Positions 31,546-42,977 of a DNA stretch of 64,000 nt are shown one piece after another. The number at the start of each line of letters is the position of its first letter. Position 1 is the first letter of the stretch. The stretch covers positions 79,858,713 through 79,922,712 of the forward strand of contig OW799236.1 in the NCBI GenBank assembly GCA_941918925.1. Reading direction: 5' to 3'. This stretch comes from Phyto melanocephala (lineage: Eukaryota > Arthropoda > Insecta > Diptera > Rhinophoridae). Made by a program: the position numbers and the translations under genes. Under the pieces are notes generated by a model. The model was not told the origin of the DNA. It did not search any database and saw nothing but the letters and a program-made list of their open reading frames with translations.

Positions 31546-34109
31546 TGCTTCCGTAAAGTGCTTTGCTGCAAAGAAAGAAACCTGGAAATTCGTGATATAA
31601 CTTTGATTATTTCAAAAAAACCTAATCGGTTCCTTAATGAAAAATATTTGAATATGATGACGAACAAAAAAAATTTTTAGTAAAAGATTTTATATTAAAA
31701 GAACCCATGCATGGCATTGTTATATGAAAATGACTATTCTTAAAGAATTACATTCAAGATGCCCGTATGTTTTGAATAATACAAACAATTTGTGCTTTAA
31801 AGCGTCAGTAGTTGCTAGTTCATCAACAAAAGCTAGTGACTTCAAGTGACTCCGCTGAAAATTTTCGGGCAGTGTCATGTTACAAGACCTTGGAGATTAA
31901 TTGGAAGATGAATTTCGCGATATAAAAATATCGCCAAACTTTGATTTTAAATTATGTTTCGTTGTGGCTGACGTCTGACACGCAGCTCCGTTTCGTGGAT
32001 TATCACCCGGATGAATGTAGTTAAAATTCTACATTTAAAAAATTTTTGATCTTGGTGCGCTAACGATCTGCACTGACTGTAATATGACCTTTGGCTTCAT
32101 TTTTTTTTTTTTTTTTTTTCATTTTAAAACAGTCTGTTGTAATTGATCTCAGTCTATTTTGGTTCATTACTGAACCATTATCTTTCTTTGATAATTTGGA
32201 AGTGTTGTTAAAATGTAAATCTATTCATGATGATTTGATAGAGTACATTGATCACATATATTGAAACAAATGTTTATTTGTCTTGGGGACATGTTTCCAT
32301 GTCGGAGTATCTACAATTCATCGTTATTGTTAGTTCGGAATATAAAGATTTTACTAATACCTCTGACCTCGGTGTAGCCTTTGAGTCGGGTTTTGGTAGT
32401 CCGCTCATAGTGGAGTCAGTATCTAAACAGGTGTTGCATAAAGAATCCTGGACCTCGAATTTACAGGTAGGTAGGTTCATTAAGTATAAATTCTGAAAGA
32501 GATATCGGTATTAATGATGATTAATCACAATCACTAGTTTTCTAGATCTGTTAAGAGGCTTGTAGTTTAAATTCAGTGAATGTATGATGTTTAGTAGCTT
32601 TCTAATCACTGAGAAGCGAAAAGTGTCGAAAAGGGACCTTTAATACTCCCCCAGCACAAATATATTATTTTTCATTTGTCAGTTAATTAATTTGACAATG
32701 TCATTGGCCCTTAAAAATATTCTGTAAAATTAATTTAACATCTTTTTTTTAGTTTAAAGAAAATTCTTAATTCTTTCCTGCACAATGTTGCTATAAAGCA
32801 AAAAATTGGTGGGTTGTAAAACGTTTAATTTGTGATACTGCAACCAAATTATTATTAAACAGTTTAAAGTAGAATGATCTATAAAATTAATAACCGTAGC
32901 CAGTTACTGTTATGGCCTTTTGGTATTTTAATTGTTGAAGCAGATGATGAAATGTTTTTTATTACAGCAATTTATTATTTTTAGCAACTGATTAAACTTT
33001 GCCAGCATACAGGCATTAAAACATATAAGGGTAAATTGAAAATAAATTTAAATAATAAAGAAAATATAAAAAACCAGCAGACCAACAGCCTAGGAAGTTT
33101 CTCCTATAAAGATTCCTCTAGTTATTTGAAATTAGAATATTTCTCGAATTAATTTTTCATCTATGAACATAATCTAAATCAACCAGCGGTCTAAAAAAGT
33201 CGATTTTAAATTCTATTAGAATATTTAATACTTATAATGCTAAATATTAAAAAAAACCTTTTGAAACTAAATACTCTTATTAATTATATCGCCTTTAATG
33301 ACTTTTTATTTTTACCTCGTACAATTTAAAACTCAACTAAATTCACAGTCCCTTGAAAGCAAAAAAAAAATCAAAGTTTATTTTTCATATAACTCATGGA
33401 ACACACACAAACGCCAAAGAAATTAGAAGCTAAAAAACGAACATTAAAAGGCACAAATGAGCAACATTGAAAACATTCATCCATTTAAATACCCGCTCCG
33501 TCATTTATACGTTCGTATGCTCATGAATTCATCTATCTTCAGCTTTGACTGAGGTTAACCATAAAAGACAACAAATATTATGTAATAACTGTCTGGTTCG
33601 CTGAATTAATGACTGACTGAGTGAGTCAATGAATGAAGGAATAAATAAATGAGTTGCTGTTACGAAAAACTGAATTAAGACCAAGAACAATTAAAATGGT
33701 GAAATCGTTAAATGCGTTGAAATGTTAACATCAGTCATGTTCTAGCGAATTCAAAAGCAAATATACAGACATTCTCATCTACTCAAGTAAGAACATACAT
33801 ACAAACAATTCTCTGTATACTTTAAACATACTTACGAAGTGTTTGATACAAGCAAATACAGAAACGCTCTTAAAAATGTAAATGTAGAATAGGGTTGTCC
33901 TAAGATGAAAAAATGTTCATTCAAAAATTGGCAAACGAGAAAATATGGAAAAATATGATAAAATAAACAATAAACTGAAATTATTTAATAAAATGATAAA
34001 AAATGTTCTTTAAAAAATAGTTTAAATACCTTTTGTTAACATGGGTATCATTAATTAAATTAATTACACGTACAAAAAAAAACTTTATTACCTGAAAGTG
34101 CTTACTTTG
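31546..34109. other. Mostly gene-free stretch
   Basis: A poly-T run lies at 32,100-32,120. On the minus strand near 31,930-32,040 the reading NYIHPGDNPRNGAACQTSA faintly resembles the 'NPADCASRG' linker of BEL/Pao polyproteins, too weak to call. Paired frames at 32248-32496 (plus) and 32274-32480 (minus) have no motif. A developmental-gene-like AT-rich stretch with no repeats runs 33,300-34,080. Confidence 0.4.
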
Positions 34110-34985
34110 TGCATCCAATTAATATGGGCCCTTTGTAAAAGAAGGATTGGCTCAAAATGTGGTTTAAGCCCAAAGGTAATACATTGACTATAATCGAGCG
34201 TACTACTACTACTACCGATTTTCTTGTATGCCTCGATAATGTGGTGCGCAACTTTAGAGATTAAACCTCTCAAGAACATCAAAAGACAGAAATGCATTAG
34301 TATGTGAGGTGCCATGAGAATCAGAACAACAATGGCTATTGAGAATGTACTATCAATTCGTCATGGTGAAATATGAACCACCATGAGTTTTGCTTTGTTG
34401 GGCCAAATGTTCTTCCAAGATTGCTACTCACTGTTTTATTACTACCATTTGCTTGAGAATGAGATGCATTTCGCTCAAAAATCGCAATTATTCCAGCAAA
34501 TGTAGCTGCTATGGCCACTTCTAGATTAATATCGATTCTTTATATATTAGCAACAAAGGCTAAATGGGTGCTGAGATACCATAAAACTGAATACCAAAGG
34601 ATGATTGATATTTTATTAATAGAAAATATCACATCTGACAAAATCCCAATGAAATATGGGAGCCTCAACTATAATACCATAATTCCAGAAGAGGGAGAAA
34701 GAAATGAAATTACTATGATAAGAAATACTAAAGGAACCGATCTTTGATCTTTATACAGACGAATCGACGATTGGTGACCGAACCGAAATGAGTTTCTATG
34801 ATGTGAACCAAAATATAGGTAAATACTTCAATAATCACGATCACAATACTATTTTTCAGGCCGATACTATGGCAGTTACGAAAGGCATTAAGGAAAGCAG
34901 ATTGATAAAAGAGTTCCGATTCAGTTATTAAAAGCCTCATTAATAAAGAAGTTTTATCTGTGAATGTTAGTGTGACATAAACTCA
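34110..34985 (+). pseudogene. LINE fragment with RNase H domain (I-group type)
   Basis: Read through several frames. End of the reverse transcriptase: CGLSPKVIHWLYSSVLL and ATLEIKPLKNIKRQKCIS followed by GAMR. RNase H domain: LYTDESTIGDRTEMSFYDVN, then NTIFQADTMAVTKGIKES, then DSVIKSLINKEVLSVNV. These correspond to the three RNase H blocks (D...S, E.xA, SDSxxxIxxL), with the first Asp present and the usual Glu of QAE changed to Asp (QAD). A LINE with RNase H after its RT belongs to the I-like group. Stops and shifts make it inactive. Open frames at 34511-34747 and nearby minus-strand frames are parts or shadows of it. Confidence 0.75.
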
Positions 34986-35022
34986 TGTACAAAAGAAAAA
35001 GAAAAAAAAAGAAGAAAGAAAG

Positions 35023-35255
35023 GAGTGTTGATTGTGAGTTCAAAAATTATTGCCAAAGACATAGTTCAGTTGTAATATTTAGAAGAATTTTGCATTTGTA
35101 TGAACAGAGTTTCGTTCCGGAATATAAATTTGTAGTCAAGATTTAGAATTCTCAATTCTTGCAATTAAGATTTAATAACCACCAAAAATAAGTTCGAACT
35201 AAATCATTTTATTGGCGATGAATTTCAATGTCTGCTTTCTGAATGTAGAGATAAT
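35023..35255. mobile_element. ~230-bp hAT-like MITE, copy 2 (degenerate)
   Basis: Aligned with 27798-28081 through TTGATTGTGAGTTC, CATAGTTCAGTTGTAAT, TTCGTTCCGGAATATAAAT, GTAGTCAA and CTAAATCATTTTATTGGC. The right end (CTGCTTTCTGAATGTA) is a mutated form of the other copy's inverted end. The left end follows directly on a purine-rich AAAG tract. Confidence 0.6.
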
Positions 35256-35404
35256 ATCGACACCAGACCATCACGGCATAATTGGAATCGACATAGCTGA
35301 CAAAATGTTTGCATTTTGGATTGCCATTGGCAAACGCTTAACCATTTTAGAGTTTCAAAAATAAATTTAAAGTTTGGGCGATGGTGAAACACGTCAGAAT
35401 GTTA

Positions 35405-37080
35405 CAAACTTTTGCTTTTTTTTAAAAAACCAACAAAAAGGTGCACGATTATAATTGCAAGTCACACCTTAACGTCAAGCTTTTTGCCCAACTTAGTTCG
35501 ACATTTTATTGCTTTAGTGTACACAATTGAGCAGCGTGATAAAATTGTTGAAGCCTTTTACAAAAATTGCCATTCAAATCAAAATCCATTTCGTGCACTT
35601 GTTGATTTTTTTGGTCAGCATAATTGCCAAAATCTGTTCATATTCTGCGCAAATATTAGAAAGCGGATTTGTAGGAAATGTGAAATCATATGTGCCTGCT
35701 CGCCCAGTTGTTGGTGATGGTGTGGCAAAGGGCTGTCAACCTCGACATCGTGCTTAAGAATTAAACATCACTGATGCAAATTTTGAATAAAGATTTGAGT
35801 TTGCGCACTTACGAGGTTCAATTGATTTTAGAGGTAAAGCGTAGTGATCATCTCAAGAATCCTCAGCCAAATGGTTGGTTGAACAGACAGAAATAAATCT
35901 TGACAATACAAAAAAAAAATCACCAGCACCTACTAAGTAGATTTGTAAACAACCAAAACTGGCGCATTTAGGCAAATGAAATTGCACGAATGATTGTTGT
36001 AAAGGCGACGCATTCACAAAAAGTGACTATTTGGTATAGTTTATGGGCTGGCGGCGTCGTCGGACTGTACTTCTTTGAAAATGAGGTCGGCTAAGCAGTA
36101 GTCGTGTATAGTGTTTCCTATCGCGGGATGATATCGGACTTCTTATAGCCGCACGAAAAGAAAAAATATGGTTGTGGTAACCATAATCGAAGAGCAACAT
36201 ACTATGATTGAATTGTATGATTATGTTTAAAATAATAATGGTTACCAGTTATCATTATTATGTTTAATTTAAGCATCATTCAAAAATCATATATATGACT
36301 GCAATTGAAATCGACAATCTTTGCTTTTTTACGGCAAATTACTGTCTTTTGCTGTAACATACACATATTGATTGTACTTTACCAATTTAATTGCAATTTT
36401 TTTACCAATGTTTTTTTACATTTTCTCGTTTAATTTAAAATTTTCTTTAATTTTTCAAAATTGTTGTTCCTTTTTTTGACATCTCAAACTTTTAAAATAA
36501 TAAAAATTTATTCAGCAAGAAGAAGAACAGTTGAAATCAAATTATTATTAAAAAAAATCATAGCTTGATTAATTTGTAATCATACTGTTGTCTCACTTAT
36601 TATTTAATGATTATTTTTAATTTATAATGATTTTGAATATAATGTTATTTTTGTCAAATTAATTTTTATACATCATACTTTTTTTAAATAATAACCATTT
36701 TGAAATTTTTATGAAAAGTAATCATTAAATGATACAATCCAAACAAATGCTTGATTTTCGTGACAAAATATATGATGAAATGAAATAAAAATAACTATTA
36801 CTTGTTTTCGACAACCAAATATTGTTTTAAAAAAAATAATATGACCGTCGTGATAATGTCGTAACCATGGTTTTTCTTTGCGTGCGTGTTATCCAAAGTC
36901 GTGGCAATATCAGTTGGTGATTTGACACCACTGGACCTTTTTTTGGGGAAATTTTAAAGAAAAAGTGTACGTCAATAATCCATGAACAATTCAAAAGCTC
37001 GGATGGGACTTTCGTATAAAATTAAGTAGAGGAAGATGCGAAGAGGACGATAACATATAGGAACGCGACCTTTGTCAGTG
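35405..37080 (+). pseudogene. Tc1/mariner-type transposase relic split by another element
   Basis: N-terminal part: DKIVEAFYKNCHSNQNPF and LVDFFGQHNC (about 35,540-35,640). Middle: KVTIWYSLWAGGVVGLYFFE-like words at 36,010-36,090, then YRGMISDFL. The frame is then interrupted by a 737-bp inverted-repeat insertion (36,150-36,886) and resumes with CDLTPLDLFLGKF near 36,925-36,965. Multiple stops and shifts are present. The order of blocks is that of one transposase gene, so the insertion came later. Clear terminal repeats were not found at either end. Confidence 0.7.
36150..36886. mobile_element. 737-bp inverted-repeat element nested in the transposase relic
   Basis: The left end is CGCACGAAAAGAAAAAATAT followed by GGTT. 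The right end is AACCATGGTTTTTCTTTG followed by CGTGCG, its near-exact reverse complement over 24 bp. The interior is AT-rich and has further loosely inverted TAACCATTTT/AATGGTTA words. Flanks TCTTATAGC and TGTTATCC show at most a partial target duplication. No coding. Superfamily unknown. Confidence 0.75.
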
Positions 37081-38343
37081 TCCTGCGTTTGGACGTATTA
37101 GACTCAAGAATTTTAACGTGGCCACTATTTCGCTAAGGGATAACATTAAATCGACTGGGTTATTCACTAAATCGTAATATTATCTGTGTTTAAAATTATG
37201 GTTCTACAAGGGAAATTTTCATTTTTTTAGGAATGCACTCCGTGCAAATTGCCCATACGTGTGTACCTGTTATAGGTTTTGGCTTTTAACACTTCACTTT
37301 TTAATCTAAAATAACGGCATCTAGTGTTTCGAATGGGGCTCAAGAAAACAAGATTTACAAGATTCTGGGAGCAGCTTAAACAAGTTTTCCTTTTACGTAC
37401 TGATGCAAAAGGTTGCAGGGAGTAGTTATACTTATAGTTATATTTATATATAAAAATACTACTTAAATTAAATTATCTTTTTGTTCTATGTCCGAAATAT
37501 TTACAAGTAATGAATGCAAATAATTTCAAAATTTTCATGCATGCAAAGCGGTTAGCAAAAGGATTACATACTGCTTACGAAACTTAAAAAATTCCTTGGT
37601 GACTTAGTGGTTGGATTTAATAAAAAAAATCTCTTAATAGGGAATGAAACAAACTTTGGGCCACCCTATTTTAAAACTGTTGTTAGCACGTAGTGATTTT
37701 GTGACAATAATTATAGCAACTACTTAAACACTAAAGGGAGTATGAGGACAACGTGTGTTGGAAAACAGCAGAAATGTGTTACTGAAAAGGAGTGAAAGTG
37801 AAGAGCGGAAATCAAAGTGGGTGTCAGTTTTATAACGTCATAGTGTTTGTATAAGATTTAATTGATGTGCTCCAATAAATTGCTAGTTTAGTTAATATGA
37901 AATGTTGCTCTACATAAATATAAATGAGGGCAGTCCTAAAAGGTTTTTTTGTTTGTAATATAAGTTGTACCTCATTTTTAATTGATTAATGTATGCAATT
38001 TTGTTGCTTGTCAATCTGTTTTGTAAAGGAACTAGAATATTATTGTTACTTTAAATCTTTTTTAGCTACTTGGTTCTTAATTACGAAAACCTTAAAATTT
38101 ACAATTTTCGATTTAAAAATTCTTTTCAGTTTGTCCTCGCATAGCTGGTATTAACAATTATGTTAGTGTGTTTGTTTATAAGTGCATTTGACATTACTAA
38201 CTCACTTGATATCAAGTTGACATTGTAAAACGTGTTAATATAGCTAATACAATGTGCTATAAGAGGAGCTTATTGACTGCATATGTAAGTGTTAGTATGT
38301 GCACATATTGTATAAGACTGTGTGTGTTACTTTGTATAATATA
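37081..38343. other. Gene-free stretch
   Basis: No coding frame over 60 codons and no recognisable repeat. AT-rich with TGTGTG words near 38,320. Confidence 0.45.
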
Positions 38344-38988
38344 CTAGAAAAGCCCGGCGCGCGTTACTGCGCCCCTTAATGAATAAAAATGCATTCTGAA
38401 TTTTAATTGGATATCAAGTGCAAAAAGTTTAAAATTGTAATTTTCTTTAATGGGCATGGCACTGCCCACTTTTCTAATAACGAAAATATATAGTCATGAC
38501 AGCTCAATATGTGTGTGCATAATTTCAGAAAAATCGATCTAGGGCAAGTAGTAAAATTATAACTTATTTCTTATGGGCGTGGTCCTGCCCACTTTTCTAA
38601 TCACGAAATTGTTTAATCATGAGATCTCAATATGTGTGTGCAAAGTTTCAGGAAAATCTGTGAAGTTCAAGTAGCTGAAAATGATAATTTTTTTTTATGG
38701 GCGTGGCACTGCCCATTTTTCTAATCACGAAATTGTAAAGTCATGACAGCTCAATATGTGTGCAAAGTTTCAGAAAAATCGGTCAAGTGCAAGTAGCTAA
38801 AACTGATAACTAATTTTTTATGGGCGTGGCCCCGCCAACTTCTTGCCACCCATAAACACTCCCTGTAATGTGTACAACATCTTGCCAAAGTTTGAGTTCG
38901 ATCGGTTTTACAGTTTCGGAGTCTATAGCTAACACTAACGCACACACACACACAAACACACACAGAGTTTCACTTTTATATATATAGA
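38344..38988 (-). mobile_element. Non-autonomous Helitron, copy 3
   Basis: Minus strand: TCTATATATATAAAAGTGAA at 38988 to CTAG at 38344, between A (38343) and T (38989). The 3' hairpin is GGCGC-loop-GCGCC; compared with copy 1 (GGCGT/ACGCC) both members of a base pair have changed together. About four ~120-bp internal units carry TGGGCGTGG...CGCCCAC. The two overlapping minus frames at 38751-38995 are artefacts of the CA repeat and internal units. Confidence 0.88.
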
Positions 38989-40490
38989 TTTTCAAAAGAT
39001 TTAGAAACAGAATTAATAAATATTGGCAGTAGCAGAGAAAATATTTACATTTTTTAAATAGTTTTCAGATTAACTGAAATATGCTTGTGAAGCTTTTTTA
39101 TAAATACACATATGAAAGACAAACTTAATTCTAGTTTAACATGCTGACATACAAAGTCTGGAGTGCACTGAGCAGAACTATAAATTTTTCTTCTTTAAAA
39201 GTATTGATGATGCAATGTGTTTTTTCTGTTAAGGCTTGTATTATTATATCTGGCCAAATCGAGCTATATGATGATATTATGTCCAATATTTGCATGCCTT
39301 AGAACAAATATAATATATTTATTTTTGTCAGCTTCGCCGTTTTCTGGCTAATATTTTCAAAACAGTACTGAGTAATTTTTGAATCATAAAATCTTTTATA
39401 TTCTAGTTTTTCTTATTGTACTCGTATATAAACCAAAGTCTAGAATGTTGGTAATGATTTGATTTTTATATTTGTAAAGTACTTGCAGTATCTTATAATT
39501 GCTTAAAAGTTTGTAAGATTTTGTATTTATGATCTAGTTGCATTTGTTTTGAAAAATTTGATTAACCCTTCATTTACACATGAAAGTACTTTCATGAAAT
39601 TTCTGTACAAAAATTTCACAAATTTAAAAGGCAATAGTTGAAAAAATCATTTGTGTTAATCTTTAATAAAATTATTGTTTTAAAAAGACATCAATTGTAT
39701 TCTTTATGTTTTATATTTAAAAAATAAATATTATAAATTCATATGTATAGAACTAAGTTCTATTTGCAATTTTAAATTTACCACAATCCTGTAAATTTGT
39801 ATAAGTCTTATTAGTTGGAAAGAGTGCTTACCTATTTGTCACCTTACTTGAAAATATCGTTGAAATCTGAGTGAAAAGTAAAAACAATGTGAGTGTGTTA
39901 GTGAAGAAGTTTAAATGTTTAGCGAACTTAAGGCATTTACTTTAATGTGTATAATCTGGGTAAAATATTTTGGATAAGTTTTTTGATTAAAAACAAGTGT
40001 AAAAGACAAAATTAAAAAAAAAGTGTGAAGAATACAAACTTTTGTTTTATCTAGTAGACAATTTTTATAGAAAATATATTTTATAAATTTGTAAATAATT
40101 GAAAAACTTCTAAAACTGGCAGTCAAAAATATTTTGATAAAAAATCATGCCTGAAGTAAAAAATTTAGTAAACAAAAAATTTATATGGATATATATGGAC
40201 AGAAAAGGATAACATTAAAGCATATTTAAAGAATTAAAAATTGTTAAATAAATAAATTAAAATTAATTTAATCATGGTGAGATTTTTTCTTTATATACAT
40301 TTTGTTGACAAATAGTTCCATTACAATATTTTGTCTCAGTGCCTAAAAAATATTATTGAGTCGAGCTGGCAAAAAATATATTTACTTCAAATTCATATGT
40401 TACAAAAAGAAAAAAATATATATTAACATTAAATTAATTTAACTTAGGTAAAGAAAGAAAGTTTAAGAAACGAATTCATTAAATAGATCA
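38989..40490. other. Gene-free stretch
   Basis: AT-rich, no repeats recognised. The frame at 39911-40126 (minus) has no motif. Confidence 0.45.
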
Positions 40491-41229
40491 TTACATAAAA
40501 AGTTCATTTTTATATTGCGAAATGTGTTGTTTAAGAAGCCTTTTAAAAACATAAATTCTATTATAATTTTTTAATATCCGAGGCAAGTTATTATATTTAC
40601 GGCTGCTGTTTATGAGATGATGTATGATGTCCAATACTGTGCGAACTCTCAAAAACATATATGAGAAGTTGCATTTTACAAATACCATGTATGGATAAAA
40701 CTGTTTGACATTTTTCAATATATAGAAAAATAGTGGAATATGTTACTGGTAGATTACAAACATCCTTTAGAGCTTTATTTTACATACGATGAAGTGACCT
40801 AAAGTCATAACTTTTCTATGAATTAAGACATTATAAACTGAAAGTCTGGTAACTTTATCAAACTTATTTTTGAATTTATATATAATGCTAACAGATTAAG
40901 CGGTTTTATTTCATAAAATTTTGATGTTCATTCCAGGCGAAATTGTTTTGAAAAATTATACCCAAGTATTTAATAGAGCTGATTAAAACAACTTGTCTAC
41001 CATTAGCAAGTACTAAAAATTAGTTATTACGATCAGACTTAAATCCTGGTAACTGTATTTCATTTGCACTTAAAACAAGTTTGTTTATTCGCTCAGATAT
41101 CAAGGCTGCATCGTGTTCAATGTAAGCTTTAACTTCTATTGTTTCGTGTTTGTATGGACAAAATAAGCAAATATCATCCGCATACATAAATATTTTACCA
41201 GTGCACGATATGAAAAAATATAAGATCAT
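40491..41229 (-). pseudogene. LINE reverse transcriptase fragment with YADD
   Basis: The N-terminal piece (41020-41229) reads GKIFMYADDICLFCPYKHET and AYIEHDAALISERINKLVLS, the catalytic FxYADDxxL block of non-LTR reverse transcriptases and the following helix. After several stops the C-terminal section continues with YKFKNKFDKVTRLSVYNVLI in one frame and SSRKYNNLPRILKNYNRIYV in 40491-40718. The two Asp of the active site are kept, but the protein is broken throughout. A Jockey/CR1-like LINE is likely; the clade is not certain. Confidence 0.75.
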
Positions 41230-41574
41230 TTCAAAATTAACTTTATATTTGAATTGTTTTGATGATAAAAATAAGATATCTGCTTACATTTTTTTAAATC
41301 ACAATTAAAAAATTTGTTGAAAGAAAAATTATTTATAGGAATAAACCATTATGTCAAAGTCATTTTGGGTGAATAAGATAAAAACAGTTTATAGAAAACA
41401 AAGAAAAAAAACTAATATAATACAAGAAATTGAAGAGGCATATTGTTATGATACATGAGATAACAGAGATAAAGGAAAAAAAAACAAGAACAAATCCGTT
41501 ATCTTAAAAAAATTTGATAAATTTTTGTATTAAATATAAAGGGTGCAAGATCTGTAAACTCAAGTAAATAAGAC
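41230..41574. other. Gene-free stretch
   Basis: AT-rich; includes ATATAAAGGGTGCAAGATCTG near 41,536, which loosely resembles a mariner end but has no partner. Confidence 0.35.
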
Positions 41575-41695
41575 TAAATTTTTCGCTTCGAGCTCTATCG
41601 TGCTTTCAAAAGACGGACAGATGGACATAGCAAGATCATCATAAAATTAAACCCCGATTAAGAAAATATATACTTTATCACCTTTACACTCTATT
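41575..41695 (-). mobile_element. DINE-1-like 5' head fragment, subfamily A
   Basis: Reverse orientation words TTCGAGCTCTATCGTGCTTT, GACGGACAGATGGACATAGC, AAACCCCGATTAAGAAAATA and TATACTTTATC match the family head. The TATACCC terminus itself is missing. Confidence 0.75.
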
Positions 41696-41767
41696 ATCGT
41701 AATTTTAAGCTATTGAGCTTCACTGACAATGTAACACGAATAATCTTGTCGAGGCTTGTTGTGGTTA

Positions 41768-42174
41768 TCAATACAAAATCCTTTTTTAATAACGGATCCC
41801 AGCATGAAAAGGCATGCAAAAGAAATAGTGAATGCATGAGTTTGACTCACGTTGAAGTGGTTCAATTTATCTGAAACATACATGATTTCAATACTAACGT
41901 GTCATTGGAGAGCATGTGTTTATACGAATAAATTAATAAAATTCACTTCATTCTAATAAGTGCATATAGCTCAGGTATAGTAGAGAAAAAACCCCATGTT
42001 TACATGAATTGTTTAATATATTTCGCATTTGCATAAATTTTAAAGCACATCAACAACAGGTAACTATTTTGTATTTTAAGAAAAAATTCTAAATGGCTCT
42101 TTTTGCACATATGAATTAGAAGTCAAAAAAATGTTATTCACTTTAAACTAGTTTAATTTTTTTTTGCTGGGATA
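41768..42174 (+). mobile_element. CCCAGC-ended MITE, copy 2
   Basis: Begins CCCAGCATGAAAAGGCATGC and ends TTTTTTTTGCTGGGA, so CCCAGCA is inverted at the two ends. The interior matches copies at 30144 and 47886 (ATGTGTTTATACGAATA, CTAATAAGTGCA, ATGAATTAGAAGTC). Length about 407 bp. No coding. Confidence 0.7.
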
Positions 42175-42977
42175 TCAGGTCCATTATAATTCTTCATGTA
42201 GAACTAACTTTACAAAAACCATGTTTCACTGGAGAAATCGTTTTTACTCTTTGCTTAGTTAGAATCTTAATTATTTTATTCTCTTACATTTTGGGGATGT
42301 AGATAAATTTAGTCCACATTTAGTCCATCTGGATCCGCGCTTGAAAATACGAATATTATGAAATTTAATAAAAACTAAATTTTTAATTATTTATATTATT
42401 AAACAATATTTCCAACGTACTCGTGTTTTTTTATTTTTTCTTGTGTAACACATTGACTTAATGTTTAACTCATGACGTATGATTAATATTATTTTCTGCA
42501 CAATACAGTTGATATCAAACATACGCCCCAGGGTAATAATTATAATTTTATCATTATTTATTTATTTAGATTTATATCACATTGCTCATAATGCATAATT
42601 AACATATTTAATTAATGAAGTAAATAAAGAAAAACATTTAAAAAAAAATCTCTGTAAAATTAATAAAAGAAAAACCTTAACAAAAAAGAACAGGAAAATG
42701 ATAAACATTTAGAATTTTATGACAATTGAAAATAAATATACCAGAGAAAACCTTGAATTTGTATTAAACAAAATAAATTTTCAGCATACTGAACATGTTT
42801 TCTTTTAACTTTATATTTTAATGTTTGTACATATATACATTATTGTATGATTTTTGTTTTTGAAATTCTATACTCTTATGAAAGCAATTGTATTTTTTGT
42901 TCGTCTTTTTCGTTGTAAAAATGTAATACCTTAATGTCACACTTTAAATACATTTATTAAAAAATATTTCGTTTTTT
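42175..42977. other. Gene-free stretch
   Basis: AT-rich, no element ends or coding signal seen. Confidence 0.45.

Noticed and set aside
31930..32040. BEL/Pao-like reading on the minus strand (NPRNGAACQTSA)
   Set aside because: A single short, imperfect resemblance without a flanking protease, RT or integrase block.
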